Positions 1-9,827 of a DNA stretch of 64,000 nt are shown one piece after another; position 1 is the first letter of the stretch; each line of letters starts with the position of its first letter. The notes beneath the pieces were generated by a model. That model saw only the letters and a list, made by a program, of their open reading frames with translations, had not been told where the DNA came from and searched no databases. Made by a program: the position numbers and the translations under genes. Origin of the DNA: Gammaproteobacteria bacterium. Its GTDB lineage: Bacteria; Pseudomonadota; Gammaproteobacteria; JAJPIJ01. The stretch spans positions 1 through 64,000 of the forward strand of contig DATJVC010000008.1 in the NCBI GenBank assembly GCA_035501935.1. The letters are read 5' to 3'.

Positions 1-98
1 GACCATCTTAAACATGCGGCGAGCCGAATTGAGGACACAAAATTGGCACACTCCGCAAGGATGAATGTACATGCTGACGTGTAAGTTTATGTAAGAAC

Positions 99-174
99 TG
101 GTGGGCCGTGCAGGAATCGAACCTGCGACCAACTGGTTAAAAGCCAGCTGCTCTACCGACTGAGCTCACGGCCC
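99..174 (-). tRNA. tRNA-Lys (anticodon TTT)
   Basis: Read on the minus strand, positions 174 to 99 fold into a standard 76-nt cloverleaf. The 7-bp acceptor stem pairs GGGCCGT with ACGGCCC, the D arm contains AGCTCAGTCGGTAGAGC, and the T arm contains GGTTCGATTCC. The anticodon loop is CTTTTAA, giving TTT, which decodes lysine AAA/AAG codons. The 3' CCA is encoded (99-101). No clear promoter is visible: only about 12 bp separate its 5' end from the double-hairpin repeat at 187. Confidence 0.95.
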
Positions 175-186
175 GTGTTTGATGGG

Positions 187-371
187 CTCTGAATAAGTCC
201 ATCCTGGACTTCTCAGAGCACGTAAAGCAAAAAAACGTGGTTTTAGCTTTCCTCCATTTTCAATCACCTGACGGCTATTGAAAATGGCAGTGCCTCCCTG
301 CACTGCAGAACCTCTGATTTAGTCAGGGGTTCTTTGATTCGCACTGAATAAAGTCATCCATGGGACAGTGC
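187..371. repeat. Cluster of consecutive hairpins including copy 1 of a double-hairpin repeat
   Basis: This gene-free stretch (175-501) is packed with inverted repeats. Positions 187-218 form CTCTGA...TCAGAG around AAGTCCA/TGGACTT. Positions 224-250 form an A/T-rich hairpin (AAAGC...GCTTT). Positions 254-287 pair CCATTTTCAAT with ATTGAAAATGG, 288-305 pair CAGTGC with GCACTG, 307-333 pair AGAACC with GGTTCT, and 341-371 pair GCACTG with CAGTGC. The first two hairpins match the repeats at 35105 and 52091. The last one resembles a diverged copy of the first (GAATAAAGTCATCC). Confidence 0.75.
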
Positions 372-501
372 GCGAAGGGCGGCGATGATACCCCAAGCCC
401 CTGCAGCAAGGAAGCCGACCGCAGCGTTCGCACTTGAAATTCAGCCTCTTTCCCCTCATCTTTCTGAGCCAGTCACATTTATATATGTTGGGATTGGACT
501 T

Positions 502-858
502 ATGCCGATTTACGAATACGCCTGTTCCGCCTGCGGCAAGCAGGTGGAAGTCATGCAGTCCATCAACGACAGGCCGCTCAAGCAATGCCCGAGGTGCAGG
601 CGCCGGACGTTGAAGAAACTGGTGTCGGCCGCCGGCTTCAAGCTCACGGGCACGGGCTGGTACGTGACCGATTTCCGCGACAAGCAGCCCCCCGGCAAGG
701 ACAAGGAAGCGGACAAGGGGAAAGCCCCCGGGGAGAAGAAGACCGAAGGCACCGGGAAAGAGGACAAGCCCAGCGAGACCAAGACCAAGCCCGCGAGCGA
801 GGCCAAAGCCAGGCCCGCGAAGAAGGAAGGCGACAAGAAGAAGGGCGCCGCGGAGTAG
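502..858 (+). CDS. FmdB-family zinc ribbon protein
   Basis: This 118-residue protein opens with MPIYEYACSACG, the hallmark of the FmdB/CxxC_CxxC_SSSS putative regulatory family. Two CxxC pairs (C8/C11 and C29/C32) form a zinc ribbon. After about residue 60 it becomes a low-complexity Lys/Glu/Pro/Ala tail, probably disordered. The reading frame is open from 385, but the ATG at 502 is chosen because the family always starts at this motif. In related genomes it precedes aspS, often with a DUF502 gene between; here a palindromic element fills that gap. The molecular role is unproven (FmdB was linked to amidase/formamidase regulation). Confidence 0.85.
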   Translation: MPIYEYACSACGKQVEVMQSINDRPLKQCPRCRRRTLKKLVSAAGFKLTGTGWYVTDFRDKQPPGKDKEADKGKAPGEKKTEGTGKEDKPSETKTKPASEAKARPAKKEGDKKKGAAE

Positions 859-986
859 AACCTATCTCAAAATACCGTTCGCCCTGAGGTATCGAAGGGC
901 GAAAATTACCTAAGTATTTGAGTCGTCCGTGCTTCGATACCTCAGCACGAACGGCTTGCATGTTCTGACAACATTTTGAGACAGTT
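859..986. repeat. Palindromic intergenic element with nested inverted repeats
   Basis: Outer arms AACCTATCTCAAAAT (859-873) and ATTTTGAGACAGTT (973-986) are near-perfect inverted repeats. Inside lie two inverted copies of a CGTTCG..CTGAGGTATCGAAG..CG motif (about 875-904 and 928-955). This core resembles a repeat common in many proteobacterial genomes, and a related copy occurs at 39020. The element fills most of the fmdB-aspS gap (859-1133); I see no clear gene or promoter in the remaining 987-1133. Confidence 0.7.
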
Positions 987-1133
987 TCTAGTAAACTCGC
1001 CGCCCCGCTAAGGGCCGGCTATATAAACAGATTGCACCGCCGCCGCCCTGCCCGTAACATTCCCGCCCCGACCCGGCTTGCAAGCGCGATCGGCGGCCGG
1101 AAAGAGCCCCTTTAATAAATGACAGAGGCGGGT

Positions 1134-2921
1134 ATGCGTAGTCATTACTGCGGCGAGGTTACCGCCGCGCAACTGGATCAAACCGTCACGATTTGCGGCT
1201 GGGTGCATCACCGCCGCGATCACGGCGGCGTCATCTTCATTGATTTGCGCGACCGCGCCGGCCGCGTGCAGGTGGTGTTCGATCCGGACGGGCGCGAGGG
1301 CTTCGCCGTCGCCGAGAAGGTGCGCAATGAATACGTGCTGAAGATCACCGGCCGGGTGCGCCGCCGCCCGCCGGGCACTGAAAATCCGCACATTGCCACC
1401 GGCGAGATTGAAATACTGGCGAAGGCGATCGAGGTGCTCAACCCCGCCGAGGCCCTGCCATTCCAGATCGACGAGGAGGGCGTCAACGAGGAGACGCGCC
1501 TCAAGTACCGCTACATCGACCTGCGCCGCGAGCAGATGCGCAAGAACCTCATGCTGCGCGCCAGGGTCGCCGGCATCATGCGCCGTTATCTCGACGCGCA
1601 CGGCTTCATCGAGTTTGAGACGCCCATGCTCACCAAGGCCACGCCGGAGGGCGCGCGTGATTACCTGGTGCCGAGCCGCACCCACGAGGGCAAGTTCTTC
1701 GCGCTGCCGCAGTCGCCGCAGCTCTTCAAGCAGCTGCTGATGATGTCGGGCATGGATCGCTACTACCAGATCACGCGCTGCTTCCGCGACGAGGACCTGC
1801 GCGCCGATCGTCAGCCCGAGTTCACGCAGCTCGACATCGAGACGAGCTTCCTGGACGTCGCGGAAATCACCGCCATCATGGAGGACCTGGTCCGTACGCT
1901 GTTCCGCGAGGCCATCGGCGTCGAGCTGCCGGATCCGTTCCCGCGCCTGACGCACGCCGAGGCCGTGCGGCGCTTCGGCACCGATCGGCCGGACCTGCGC
2001 GTGCCGCTCGAGCTGGTCGAGATCGGCGATCTGCTGAAGCAGGTCGAGTTCAAGGTGTTCTCCGCGGCCGCGAATTCACCGGGCCATCGCATCGCCGCGC
2101 TGCGCGTTCCCGCCGCTGGCGAGCGGCTGTCGCGCAAACAGATCGACGATTACACGTCCTGGGTCGCCAACTACGGCGCCAGGGGTCTGGCCTACATCAA
2201 GGTCAACGATGCCGCCAGGGGCCGTGACGGACTGCAATCACCCATCCTCAAGTTCCTGCCGGACGACGCCATCGCCGCCATCATGCAACGCACGGGTGCG
2301 CAGACCGGGGATCTGGTTTTCTTCGGCGCCGACAAGAACAAGGTCGTCAACGATGCGCTGGGCAACCTGCGCGTGCGCGTCGCGCAGGACCTCGGCTTGG
2401 TGCAGGAGGGCTGGAAGCCGCTGTGGGTCGTCGATTTCCCGATGTTCGAGTGGAACGAGGACGAGAGGCGCTGGGACCCCATGCACCACCCCTTCACCTC
2501 GCCGGTGAACCTCGATCACGCCGCGCTGATGGCGGCGCCGGGCGAGGCCATCGCCAAGGCCTATGACGTGGTGCTGAACGGCTCCGAGATCGGCGGCGGC
2601 TCGGTGCGCATACACAATCAGACCCTGCAGCAGACCGTCTTCAATCTGCTCGGCATCGACGAACGGGCCGCGCAGGAGAAATTCGGCTTCCTGCTCGAGG
2701 CCTTCCGCTACGGCTGCCCGCCGCACGGCGGCATCGCCTTCGGCCTCGATCGCATCGTCATGCTGATGTCCGGCGCGCAGTCGATCCGTGACGTCATCGC
2801 CTTCCCGAAGACGCAGACCGCCACCTGCCCGCTGACCGGCGCGCCCTCGGAGGCGAGCGAACAGCAGCTGCGCGAGCTGCATATCAAGCTGCACCGCCCG
2901 CCGGGCAAGCCGGAAGTCTGA
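1134..2921 (+). CDS. aspS: Aspartate--tRNA ligase (probably non-discriminating)
   Basis: This is a class IIb aminoacyl-tRNA synthetase of 595 residues, the normal length. It charges tRNA-Asp with aspartate. It has an N-terminal OB-fold anticodon-binding domain (about 1-105), class II motif 2 ([20 protein letters not shown]), the bacterial GAD insertion (about 290-410), and motif 3 (FGLDRIVML). The start at 1134 gives the family N-terminus MRSHYCG and has a purine-rich SD (GAGGCGG) upstream; an in-frame ATG at 1119 would add five residues. His30 in VHHRRDHGG and Gly81 in RPPGTEN match the non-discriminating type that also makes Asp-tRNA-Asn for GatCAB, rather than the Leu/Lys of E. coli. Confidence 0.97.
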   Translation: MRSHYCGEVTAAQLDQTVTICGWVHHRRDHGGVIFIDLRDRAGRVQVVFDPDGREGFAVAEKVRNEYVLKITGRVRRRPPGTENPHIATGEIEILAKAIEVLNPAEALPFQIDEEGVNEETRLKYRYIDLRREQMRKNLMLRARVAGIMRRYLDAHGFIEFETPMLTKATPEGARDYLVPSRTHEGKFFALPQSPQLFKQLLMMSGMDRYYQITRCFRDEDLRADRQPEFTQLDIETSFLDVAEITAIMEDLVRTLFREAIGVELPDPFPRLTHAEAVRRFGTDRPDLRVPLELVEIGDLLKQVEFKVFSAAANSPGHRIAALRVPAAGERLSRKQIDDYTSWVANYGARGLAYIKVNDAARGRDGLQSPILKFLPDDAIAAIMQRTGAQTGDLVFFGADKNKVVNDALGNLRVRVAQDLGLVQEGWKPLWVVDFPMFEWNEDERRWDPMHHPFTSPVNLDHAALMAAPGEAIAKAYDVVLNGSEIGGGSVRIHNQTLQQTVFNLLGIDERAAQEKFGFLLEAFRYGCPPHGGIAFGLDRIVMLMSGAQSIRDVIAFPKTQTATCPLTGAPSEASEQQLRELHIKLHRPPGKPEV

Positions 2922-2931
2922 GGCACACCCC

Positions 2932-3483
2932 ATGCCGTACACCTGCGACCATCCGCACCCAGCGGTGACGACGGATGTAGTGCTGTTCGCACGCGATCGC
3001 CGGCAGTTGAAGGTGCTGCTGATTCAGCGCGCGTACGATCCGTATGCGGGATGCTGGGCGCTGCCGGGCGGATTTCTCGACGCGGGCGAGGATTTGATCG
3101 ACTGCGCGTTGCGCGAACTGCTGGAGGAGACCGGCATTCACGCCCCCATGCTGCAGCAGTTGCATGCGTTCGGCCGCGCGGATCGCGACCCCCGCGAGCG
3201 GGTGATCACGGTGGCGTATTACGGCCTGCTGCCGGGCGGCCCGGTCGAGCCACGGGCGGGCTCCGACGCGGACGCGGCGCGCTGGCACGATCTCAAGCGC
3301 CTGCCCCCGCTGGCCTTCGATCACCGGGACATCATCCAGATGGCCGTGGCCCGTCTCGGCAAGAACCCGCCGCCTCCGGGCCAGTCAAAAGTCGGAGGAA
3401 ATGCAAAGCGCAGACAGGCGGCAGGCCCGCGGAGTAAAGTAGGCGCAAAGCGATCGAAACAACGGCATTCGCAGCGCAGGTGA
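2932..3483 (+). CDS. Nudix hydrolase, ADP-ribose pyrophosphatase-like
   Basis: This 183-residue protein carries a complete Nudix box: G47-x5-E53-x7-R61-E62-L-L-E65-E66-T-G68-I. These residues bind the metal that hydrolyses nucleoside diphosphates linked to another group. The N-terminal pattern HPAVTTDVVLF...LKVLLIQR resembles the ADP-ribose/NrtR Nudix branch more than NudB, although E. coli has nudB in this position after aspS. No winged-helix follows, so it is probably an enzyme rather than an NrtR repressor. The last ~40 residues are unusually Lys/Arg-rich. nadA begins 3 bp downstream, which suggests translational coupling and a link to NAD/ADP-ribose metabolism (inference). Confidence 0.85.
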   Translation: MPYTCDHPHPAVTTDVVLFARDRRQLKVLLIQRAYDPYAGCWALPGGFLDAGEDLIDCALRELLEETGIHAPMLQQLHAFGRADRDPRERVITVAYYGLLPGGPVEPRAGSDADAARWHDLKRLPPLAFDHRDIIQMAVARLGKNPPPPGQSKVGGNAKRRQAAGPRSKVGAKRSKQRHSQRR

Positions 3484-3486
3484 CGA

Positions 3487-4563
3487 ATGAGCCCGCCGAT
3501 ACCCTCGATTATTCATCCGCACAGCACCCGCTTTGAGGTGCCGCCGACGGTCGTTGAGTCGCTCGGCGCCGGTGAGCGCGAGCGGCTGCGCGAAAAGATC
3601 AAGCGGCTGCTGAAGGAGCAGGACGCGGTGCTGGTGGCGCATTACTACACCGATCCGAACATCCAGCAACTGGCCGGCGAAACCGGCGGCTACGTGTCGG
3701 ATTCGCTGGACATGGCGCGCTTCGGCCACGAGGCGAAGGCGCAGACCCTGATCGTGGCCGGCGTGCGGTTCATGGGCGAGACCGCGAAGATCCTCAATCC
3801 GGAGAAGCGCGTGCTGATGCCGGAGCTGAAGGCGGAATGCTCGCTCGATCTCGGCTGCCCGCCGGAGGAATTCTCGAAATTCTGCGATGCCAATCCGGAT
3901 CGCGTGGTGGTGGTCTATGCCAACACCAGCGCGGCGGTGAAGGCCCGCGCCGACTGGATGGTGACCTCGAGCATCGGCGTGGACATCGTGCGCTACCTGC
4001 ACGAGCAGGGCGAAAAGATCCTGTGGGCGCCGGACAAGTATCTGGGCGACTACATCCAGCGGCAGACCGGCGCCGACATGCTGTTGTGGAACGGCAGCTG
4101 CATCGTGCACGAGGAATTCAAGGCGCTGGAACTGGCGGCGCTGCGCAGGCAGTATCCGGACGCCAGGGTGCTGGTGCATCCGGAATCTCCGGCGCCGGTG
4201 ATCGCGCTCGCCGACGCGGTGGGTTCCACCACGCAGCTCATCAGCGCCGCGAGGAAGATGAACGCCAGACGCTTCATCGTGGCGACCGACAAGGGCATCT
4301 TCTACAAAATGAAGGAGGCGGCGCCGGACAAGGAGTTCATCGAGGCGCCGACGGCGGGGCACGGCGCCACCTGCCGCAGCTGCGCGCACTGCCCGTGGAT
4401 GGCGATGAACGGGCTGCGCAATCTCGCGCGCGTGCTGGAAACCGGCGAGGGCGAGATTCTCATCGACGAGGACGTCCGCCGCCGCGCGGTGGTGCCGATA
4501 GAGCGCATGCTCGATTTTGCGCGGGCGCGCAAGCGGCAGGTGCTGGGCGCCGGCTCTGCTTAA
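3487..4563 (+). CDS. nadA: Quinolinate synthase A
   Basis: NadA condenses iminoaspartate with dihydroxyacetone phosphate to give quinolinate, an early step of de novo NAD synthesis. The 358-residue protein has the family motifs HYYTDPNIQ and [14 protein letters not shown]. The three conserved cysteines that ligate the [4Fe-4S] cluster are present, in [18 protein letters not shown] and the C-terminal [10 protein letters not shown] block. It starts 3 bp after the Nudix gene and appears to share its transcript. nadB and nadC are not in this window. Confidence 0.97.
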   Translation: MSPPIPSIIHPHSTRFEVPPTVVESLGAGERERLREKIKRLLKEQDAVLVAHYYTDPNIQQLAGETGGYVSDSLDMARFGHEAKAQTLIVAGVRFMGETAKILNPEKRVLMPELKAECSLDLGCPPEEFSKFCDANPDRVVVVYANTSAAVKARADWMVTSSIGVDIVRYLHEQGEKILWAPDKYLGDYIQRQTGADMLLWNGSCIVHEEFKALELAALRRQYPDARVLVHPESPAPVIALADAVGSTTQLISAARKMNARRFIVATDKGIFYKMKEAAPDKEFIEAPTAGHGATCRSCAHCPWMAMNGLRNLARVLETGEGEILIDEDVRRRAVVPIERMLDFARARKRQVLGAGSA

Positions 4564-4601
4564 TCGCTTCGTATCAATCAGCATAGGTTCGAGAGTACGA
4601 A

Positions 4602-5255
4602 ATGGCCGCGGACATTGAGGCGGTGGTCCTGGTGCACGGCCTGTTCATGCGCGGCGCGATCATGCTGCCGCTGGCCTTGCAACTCGAGTTGGCCGGATAT
4701 GAAACCCATCTGTTTTCCTATCCCACGCGCGCCAAATCGCCGGCGGAAAATGCCGTGGCCCTGCGCCGGTTCATACACAACATCGCCACCTGGCGAATGC
4801 ATGTGGTGGCGCACAGTCTGGGCGGGCTGGTGCTGCGGCATGCCGCCGCCCAGGGGCTGTCGGGCCGATTCGGCCGGGCGGTGACCCTGGGCACGCCGCA
4901 CCGGGCGAGCGCCACGGCGCGGTTGCTGGCGCGCTTTCCAGCCGGCCGGCAGTTGCTCAATCGCAGCCTGGAGCGGGGCCTGCTGGGCGATGACCTGCCG
5001 CCGTGGCCGAGGCCGCTGTCACTGGGCTCGGTGGCCGGCATGCTGCCGGTGGGCCTGGGCCGGCTGTTGCCCGGACTGCCGCAGCCCAACGACGGCACTG
5101 TCGCGGTCGAGGAAACGCGGCTCGAAGGCATGACCGACCACATCGTCATGCCGGTGTCGCACACCGGTCTTTTGCTCCGGCCCGCCGTCGCCGCGCAGGT
5201 CGCAAGCTTCCTGCGCCACGGCCATTTTCAACACGATGCCGCGGTGAAATGGTAA
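4602..5255 (+). CDS. Alpha/beta-fold hydrolase (PGAP1/lipase-like)
   Basis: This 217-residue protein has an alpha/beta hydrolase fold. VVLVHGLFM near residue 8 provides the oxyanion-hole HG, and AHSLGG supplies the nucleophile Ser72. An Asp in PNDGTV (about 160) and a His in VSHTGLL (about 183) complete a plausible triad. TLGTPH after strand 6 is typical of triacylglycerol lipases and PGAP1-like esterases. There is no signal peptide, so it is probably cytoplasmic. The substrate cannot be told from sequence. It lies between nadA and yebC on the same strand. Confidence 0.85.
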   Translation: MAADIEAVVLVHGLFMRGAIMLPLALQLELAGYETHLFSYPTRAKSPAENAVALRRFIHNIATWRMHVVAHSLGGLVLRHAAAQGLSGRFGRAVTLGTPHRASATARLLARFPAGRQLLNRSLERGLLGDDLPPWPRPLSLGSVAGMLPVGLGRLLPGLPQPNDGTVAVEETRLEGMTDHIVMPVSHTGLLLRPAVAAQVASFLRHGHFQHDAAVKW

Positions 5256-5292
5256 AATTTCGATTCGATATCACCGTCTTCAGGGGTTGTTC

Positions 5293-6042
5293 ATGGCCGG
5301 GCACAGTAAATGGGCCAATATCCAGCATCGCAAGAACGCGCAGGACGCCAAGCGCGGCAAGCTGTTCACCAAACTCATCCGTGAGATCACCGTTGCCGCC
5401 CGGACCGGCGGCGGGGATCCGGCTTCCAATCCACGCCTGCGTGCCGCCATCGACGCGGCGTTGTCGGCCAACATGACCAGGGACACCGTCGAGCGCGCCA
5501 TCAAGCGCGGCACCGGCGAGGCCGGCGGCGAGCAGCTCGAGGAAGTGCGTTACGAGGGTTACGGACCCGGCGGCGTGGCGCTGATGGTCGATTGCATGAC
5601 CAACAACCGCAATCGCACCGTCGGTGAGGTGCGCCACGCCTTCACCAAGGGGGGCGGCAATCTGGGCACCGACGGCTCGGTGGCGTATCTGTTCAGCAAG
5701 TGCGGCGTGCTTGGGTACGCACCCGGCGCGTCCGAGGAAAAAATCATGGAAGCGGCGCTGGAAGCCGGTGCGCAGGACGTGATCACCGATGAGGATGGTG
5801 GTATAGAGGTGATCACCGCGGCGGATGATTTCGGCGGGGTGAAGGACGCGATGACGGCCGCACGGCTGCCGCCCGATCGCGCGGAGATCACCATGCGCGC
5901 CGCGACACAGGTATCGGTGGATGGCGAACAGGCCGAAAGAATGATCAAACTGCTGGAATTGCTCGAGGACCTCGACGACGTGCAAAAGGTGTATTCCAAT
6001 GCGGCGATCAACAATGCGGTGCTGGCGCGACTGTCAGCATAA
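5293..6042 (+). CDS. yebC: YebC/TACO1-family regulatory protein
   Basis: The product is 249 residues and begins [14 protein letters not shown], the invariant N-terminus of the YebC/PmpR/TACO1 family. Members have been described as DNA-binding regulators, and more recently as factors that help ribosomes through difficult motifs such as polyproline. The start at 5293 is preferred over 5287 because AGGGG at 5281-5285 sits at the right spacing. Its place directly ahead of ruvC is the usual gammaproteobacterial order. Confidence 0.95.
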   Translation: MAGHSKWANIQHRKNAQDAKRGKLFTKLIREITVAARTGGGDPASNPRLRAAIDAALSANMTRDTVERAIKRGTGEAGGEQLEEVRYEGYGPGGVALMVDCMTNNRNRTVGEVRHAFTKGGGNLGTDGSVAYLFSKCGVLGYAPGASEEKIMEAALEAGAQDVITDEDGGIEVITAADDFGGVKDAMTAARLPPDRAEITMRAATQVSVDGEQAERMIKLLELLEDLDDVQKVYSNAAINNAVLARLSA

Positions 6043-6066
6043 ATTCCGCGCCCCTGGAGCGGTGGA

Positions 6067-6585
6067 TTGATCTGCATCCTGGGCGTGGATCCCGGTTCTC
6101 GGGTGACCGGCTACGGCCTCGTACGCACCGCGGGTTCCCGGCTCGAGCATGTCGCCAACGGTTGCATCCGCACCCCGCAGGGCGAGCAGGCCGTCAGACT
6201 CCACGCCATTTTTGAGGCATTATGCGGAGTCATCGATCAATTCCGACCGGATGAAATGGCTGTTGAAAAGGTCTTCGTGAAGCGCAACATCGACTCCGCG
6301 CTGAAACTCGGTCAGGCCCGCGGCGCCGCCATCGTGGCGGGCGCCAGCCGCGGCCTGCCGGTGCATGAATTCACCCCGGCGCAGATCAAGCAGGCCATCG
6401 TCGGCCGCGGCGGCGCCGACAAGGTGCAGGTGCAGCACATGATCAAAATGTTGCTGCGCCTGGACGCACAGGCGCAGAGCGACGCGGCGGACGCGCTGGC
6501 GGTGGCGGTGTGCCACGCCCACACGCGCGAGGGCTTGCGGCGCATGCCGCAGCTGACCGGCAGTCGTGCGGGGCGGTGGCTGTGA
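6067..6585 (+). CDS. ruvC: Holliday junction endodeoxyribonuclease RuvC
   Basis: RuvC cuts Holliday junctions during recombination and repair, together with RuvAB. The 172-residue protein begins with a TTG codon preceded by GGAGCGG; no in-frame ATG or GTG fits. Acidic catalytic residues of the RNase H-like fold are visible: Asp8 in LGVDPGS, Glu in AVEKVFV and the Asp pair in DAADALAVA. Its stop codon overlaps the ruvA GTG start (GTGA). Confidence 0.97.
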   Translation: MICILGVDPGSRVTGYGLVRTAGSRLEHVANGCIRTPQGEQAVRLHAIFEALCGVIDQFRPDEMAVEKVFVKRNIDSALKLGQARGAAIVAGASRGLPVHEFTPAQIKQAIVGRGGADKVQVQHMIKMLLRLDAQAQSDAADALAVAVCHAHTREGLRRMPQLTGSRAGRWL

Positions 6586-7196
6586 TCGGCCGGCTGCGGG
6601 GGAAGCTGATCGCGAAACACCCGCCGCTCCTGGTACTGGAGGTGCAGGGCGTGGGTTACGAGGTCGAGGCACCGATGACCACGTTCTACAAACTGCCGGA
6701 ACTCGACTCCGACATCAGCCTGTTCACGCATTTGATCGTGCGCGAGGACGCCCATCTCCTGTTCGGGTTCGCCACCGACCGCGAGCGCGGTCTGTTCCGC
6801 AGCCTGCTCAAGGTCAACGGCATCGGCGCGCGCACGGCGCTGGCGATTCTTTCCGGCATGGACGCGGATCAATTCGCCGCCTGCGTACAGGGGGGCGATC
6901 TGGCGCAACTGACGCGCATTCCGGGCATCGGCAAGAAGACGGCCGAACGCCTGCTCGTGGAGATGCGCGACCGGCTCAGGGACTGGGAGCTGGCCGCGAA
7001 GGCCTCCCTCGCCGCGACGAGTGACGCCGGCGAAGCGCATGACGCCGTGGCGGACGCGGTGAGCGCGCTGATTGCATTGGGTTACCGGCCTCATGAAGCC
7101 AGCCGGCACGTGCACGCCGTGGCCGGGGCCGGCATGAACAGTGAAACCTTGATCCGCGAGGCGCTGAAAAATGTCGCCCGCGCCAGCGGCGGCTGA
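6582..7196 (+). CDS. ruvA: Holliday junction DNA helicase subunit RuvA
   Basis: RuvA tetramers bind four-way junctions and load RuvB. The 204-residue product starts MIGRLRGKL from a GTG that overlaps the ruvC stop, implying translational coupling. Domain I is an OB fold (about 1-65). Domain II carries two helix-hairpin-helix motifs (VNGIGARTALAIL and IPGIGKKTAERL). A C-terminal domain III (about 155-204) contacts RuvB. Confidence 0.97.
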   Translation: MIGRLRGKLIAKHPPLLVLEVQGVGYEVEAPMTTFYKLPELDSDISLFTHLIVREDAHLLFGFATDRERGLFRSLLKVNGIGARTALAILSGMDADQFAACVQGGDLAQLTRIPGIGKKTAERLLVEMRDRLRDWELAAKASLAATSDAGEAHDAVADAVSALIALGYRPHEASRHVHAVAGAGMNSETLIREALKNVARASGG

Positions 7197-7202
7197 TCGA
7201 TC

Positions 7203-8248
<1,046 letters not shown>

Positions 8249-8252
<4 letters not shown>

Positions 8253-8674
8253 AGCAGCGCCGCCGATCGGCGGAATTTGTCTGGCCGGTGCGGGTCTATT
8301 ACGAAGACACCGATGCGGGCGGTGTGGTGTACTACGCGAATTATCTCAAGTTCATGGAGCGGGCGCGCACGGAATGGCTGCGGCAACTGGGATTTGAACA
8401 GGATCAGTTGCTGCGCGATGCCGGCATTGTGTTTCCGGTGCGGCGGCTCACCGTCGAGTATTTCAGACCAGCGCGGTTCAACGAACAATTGAGGATTATG
8501 AGCAAAATCATCAATCCAGCGCGGGCCAGTTTGGAGTTTCAACAGCGCGTCCTGCGCCGGGATGATACCCTCCTGTGCCAGGGGGCGGTGACCGTGGCCT
8601 GCGTGGACGCGCGAACCTTCAGACCGAAACCCCTGCCCGACAATCTGCGTGCGGAGATCGAACATGCAAGTTGA
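8249..8674 (+). CDS. ybgC: Tol-Pal-associated acyl-CoA thioesterase YbgC
   Basis: This hotdog-fold thioesterase of 141 residues has the 4-hydroxybenzoyl-CoA thioesterase-type motif [19 protein letters not shown], whose Asp is the catalytic residue. YbgC acts on acyl-CoA/acyl-ACP and is linked to phospholipid synthesis near the Tol-Pal complex. The start is a TTG overlapping the ruvB stop, with a strong AAGGAGGAGGG SD upstream. The end overlaps tolQ by 11 bp. Confidence 0.95.
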
Positions 8675-9338
8675 TTTCTCCATCGCCAGCCTGGTGCTGA
8701 ACGCCAGCTGGCTCGTCAAATTCGTGATGGCGGTGCTGCTGTTCGCCTCGCTGTGGTCATGGACCGTCATCTTCGCCAAGCGCAGCCTGCTCAACCGGGC
8801 GCGCAAGAACGCCGAGGAATTCGAAACCCGCTTCTGGAACGCGGACGATCTGGCGGCGCTCTACGGACGCCTGAACCAGGGCCGCCGCCAGCCCAGCGGC
8901 ATGGAGAAGATCTTCGAGGCCGGGTTCAAGGAGTTCGCGCGGTTGCGCAAACGCGAGGGCATACAGCCCATGGCCATACTGGAGGGGGCGCAGCGCGCCA
9001 TGCGGGTGGCATTGAACCGCGAGATCGAGGATATGGAGACGCACCTGCCGTTTCTGGCGACGGTCGGTTCGGTCAGCCCCTACATCGGCCTGTTCGGCAC
9101 GGTGTGGGGCATCATGAATTCCTTCCAGGCGCTCAGCAACGTGCATCAGGCGACGCTGGCGATGGTGGCGCCCGGCATCTCCGAGGCGCTGATCGCGACC
9201 GCCATGGGCCTGTTCGCCGCCATTCCCGCGGTCATCGGCTACAACCGTTACGCCAATGACATTGAGCGATTGTACAGTCGCTACGATATTTTCCTTGAGG
9301 AATTTTCCTCGATTTTGCAACGTCAGGCGCATGTTTAG
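8664..9338 (+). CDS. tolQ: Tol-Pal system proton channel subunit TolQ
   Basis: TolQ is the pentameric inner-membrane stator of the Tol-Pal motor and belongs to the MotA/TolQ/ExbB family. The 224-residue protein has three predicted membrane segments (about 14-36, 130-155 and 165-190). It shows the family patterns LPFLATVGSVSPYIGLFGTVWG and EALIATAMGLFAAIPAVI, shown here in part. The ATG at 8664 (MQVDFSIAS) is preferred over 8649. The gene heads the tolQRAB-pal-cpoB unit. Confidence 0.97.
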   Translation: MQVDFSIASLVLNASWLVKFVMAVLLFASLWSWTVIFAKRSLLNRARKNAEEFETRFWNADDLAALYGRLNQGRRQPSGMEKIFEAGFKEFARLRKREGIQPMAILEGAQRAMRVALNREIEDMETHLPFLATVGSVSPYIGLFGTVWGIMNSFQALSNVHQATLAMVAPGISEALIATAMGLFAAIPAVIGYNRYANDIERLYSRYDIFLEEFSSILQRQAHV

Positions 9339-9389
9339 CGATTCGCTTAACCCTTACCGGCAGAACAAACGTTTAAGGATGAAGTGAAC

Positions 9390-9824
9390 ATGGCGCAACG
9401 CAGCCGTCGGAGAAAACTGATGTCCGACATGAACGTCGTGCCGTACATCGATGTCATGCTGGTGTTGCTCATCATCTTCATGGTCACGGCGCCGCTGGTG
9501 ACCCAGGGTGTCAAGGTCGATCTGCCGCAGGCGCCTTCGGAGGTTGTCGATACCAGCAACAAGGAACCGGTGATGATTACGGTGGACGCGGAAGGCCGCT
9601 ATTACATCAACTTCGGCGATGATCCGAAGAAGCCCGTGGATCTCGAAACATTGCTGACACGCGTCAGTGCACTCGCCAAATACACGCCCGGCATTCCGGT
9701 GCTGGTCGGCGGGGATCGCAACGTGCCCTACGGACGGGTGGTGGAGCTGATGGCCGCGTTGAGCAGCGCCGGCGTCGGCGGCGTGGGACTGTTGACGGAA
9801 TCGCCTGAAAAACCGGGGAAGTGA
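9390..9824 (+). CDS. tolR: Tol-Pal system protein TolR
   Basis: TolR is an ExbD-family subunit of 144 residues, with one N-terminal membrane helix (about 18-38) and a periplasmic domain. MSDMNVVPYIDVMLVLLII contains the conserved membrane Asp used for proton coupling. The ATG at 9390 is used, with AAGGA about 10 bp upstream; an in-frame GTG lies six bases earlier. It is separated from tolA by 3 bp. Confidence 0.96.
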   Translation: MAQRSRRRKLMSDMNVVPYIDVMLVLLIIFMVTAPLVTQGVKVDLPQAPSEVVDTSNKEPVMITVDAEGRYYINFGDDPKKPVDLETLLTRVSALAKYTPGIPVLVGGDRNVPYGRVVELMAALSSAGVGGVGLLTESPEKPGK

Positions 9825-9827
9825 GTT

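Noticed and set aside
187-371. CRISPR array or integron attC sites
   Set aside because: The repeats are palindromes of different sequence and unequal length, with no regular spacers, no cas genes and no integrase.
1008-1955. 315-codon open frame on the minus strand opposite aspS
   Set aside because: It is a mirror of the aspS coding strand with low-complexity Ala/Leu/Arg content and no domain.
2932-3483. NrtR transcriptional regulator of NAD metabolism
   Set aside because: The N-terminal Nudix domain resembles NrtR, but the protein is too short and has no winged-helix domain after it.
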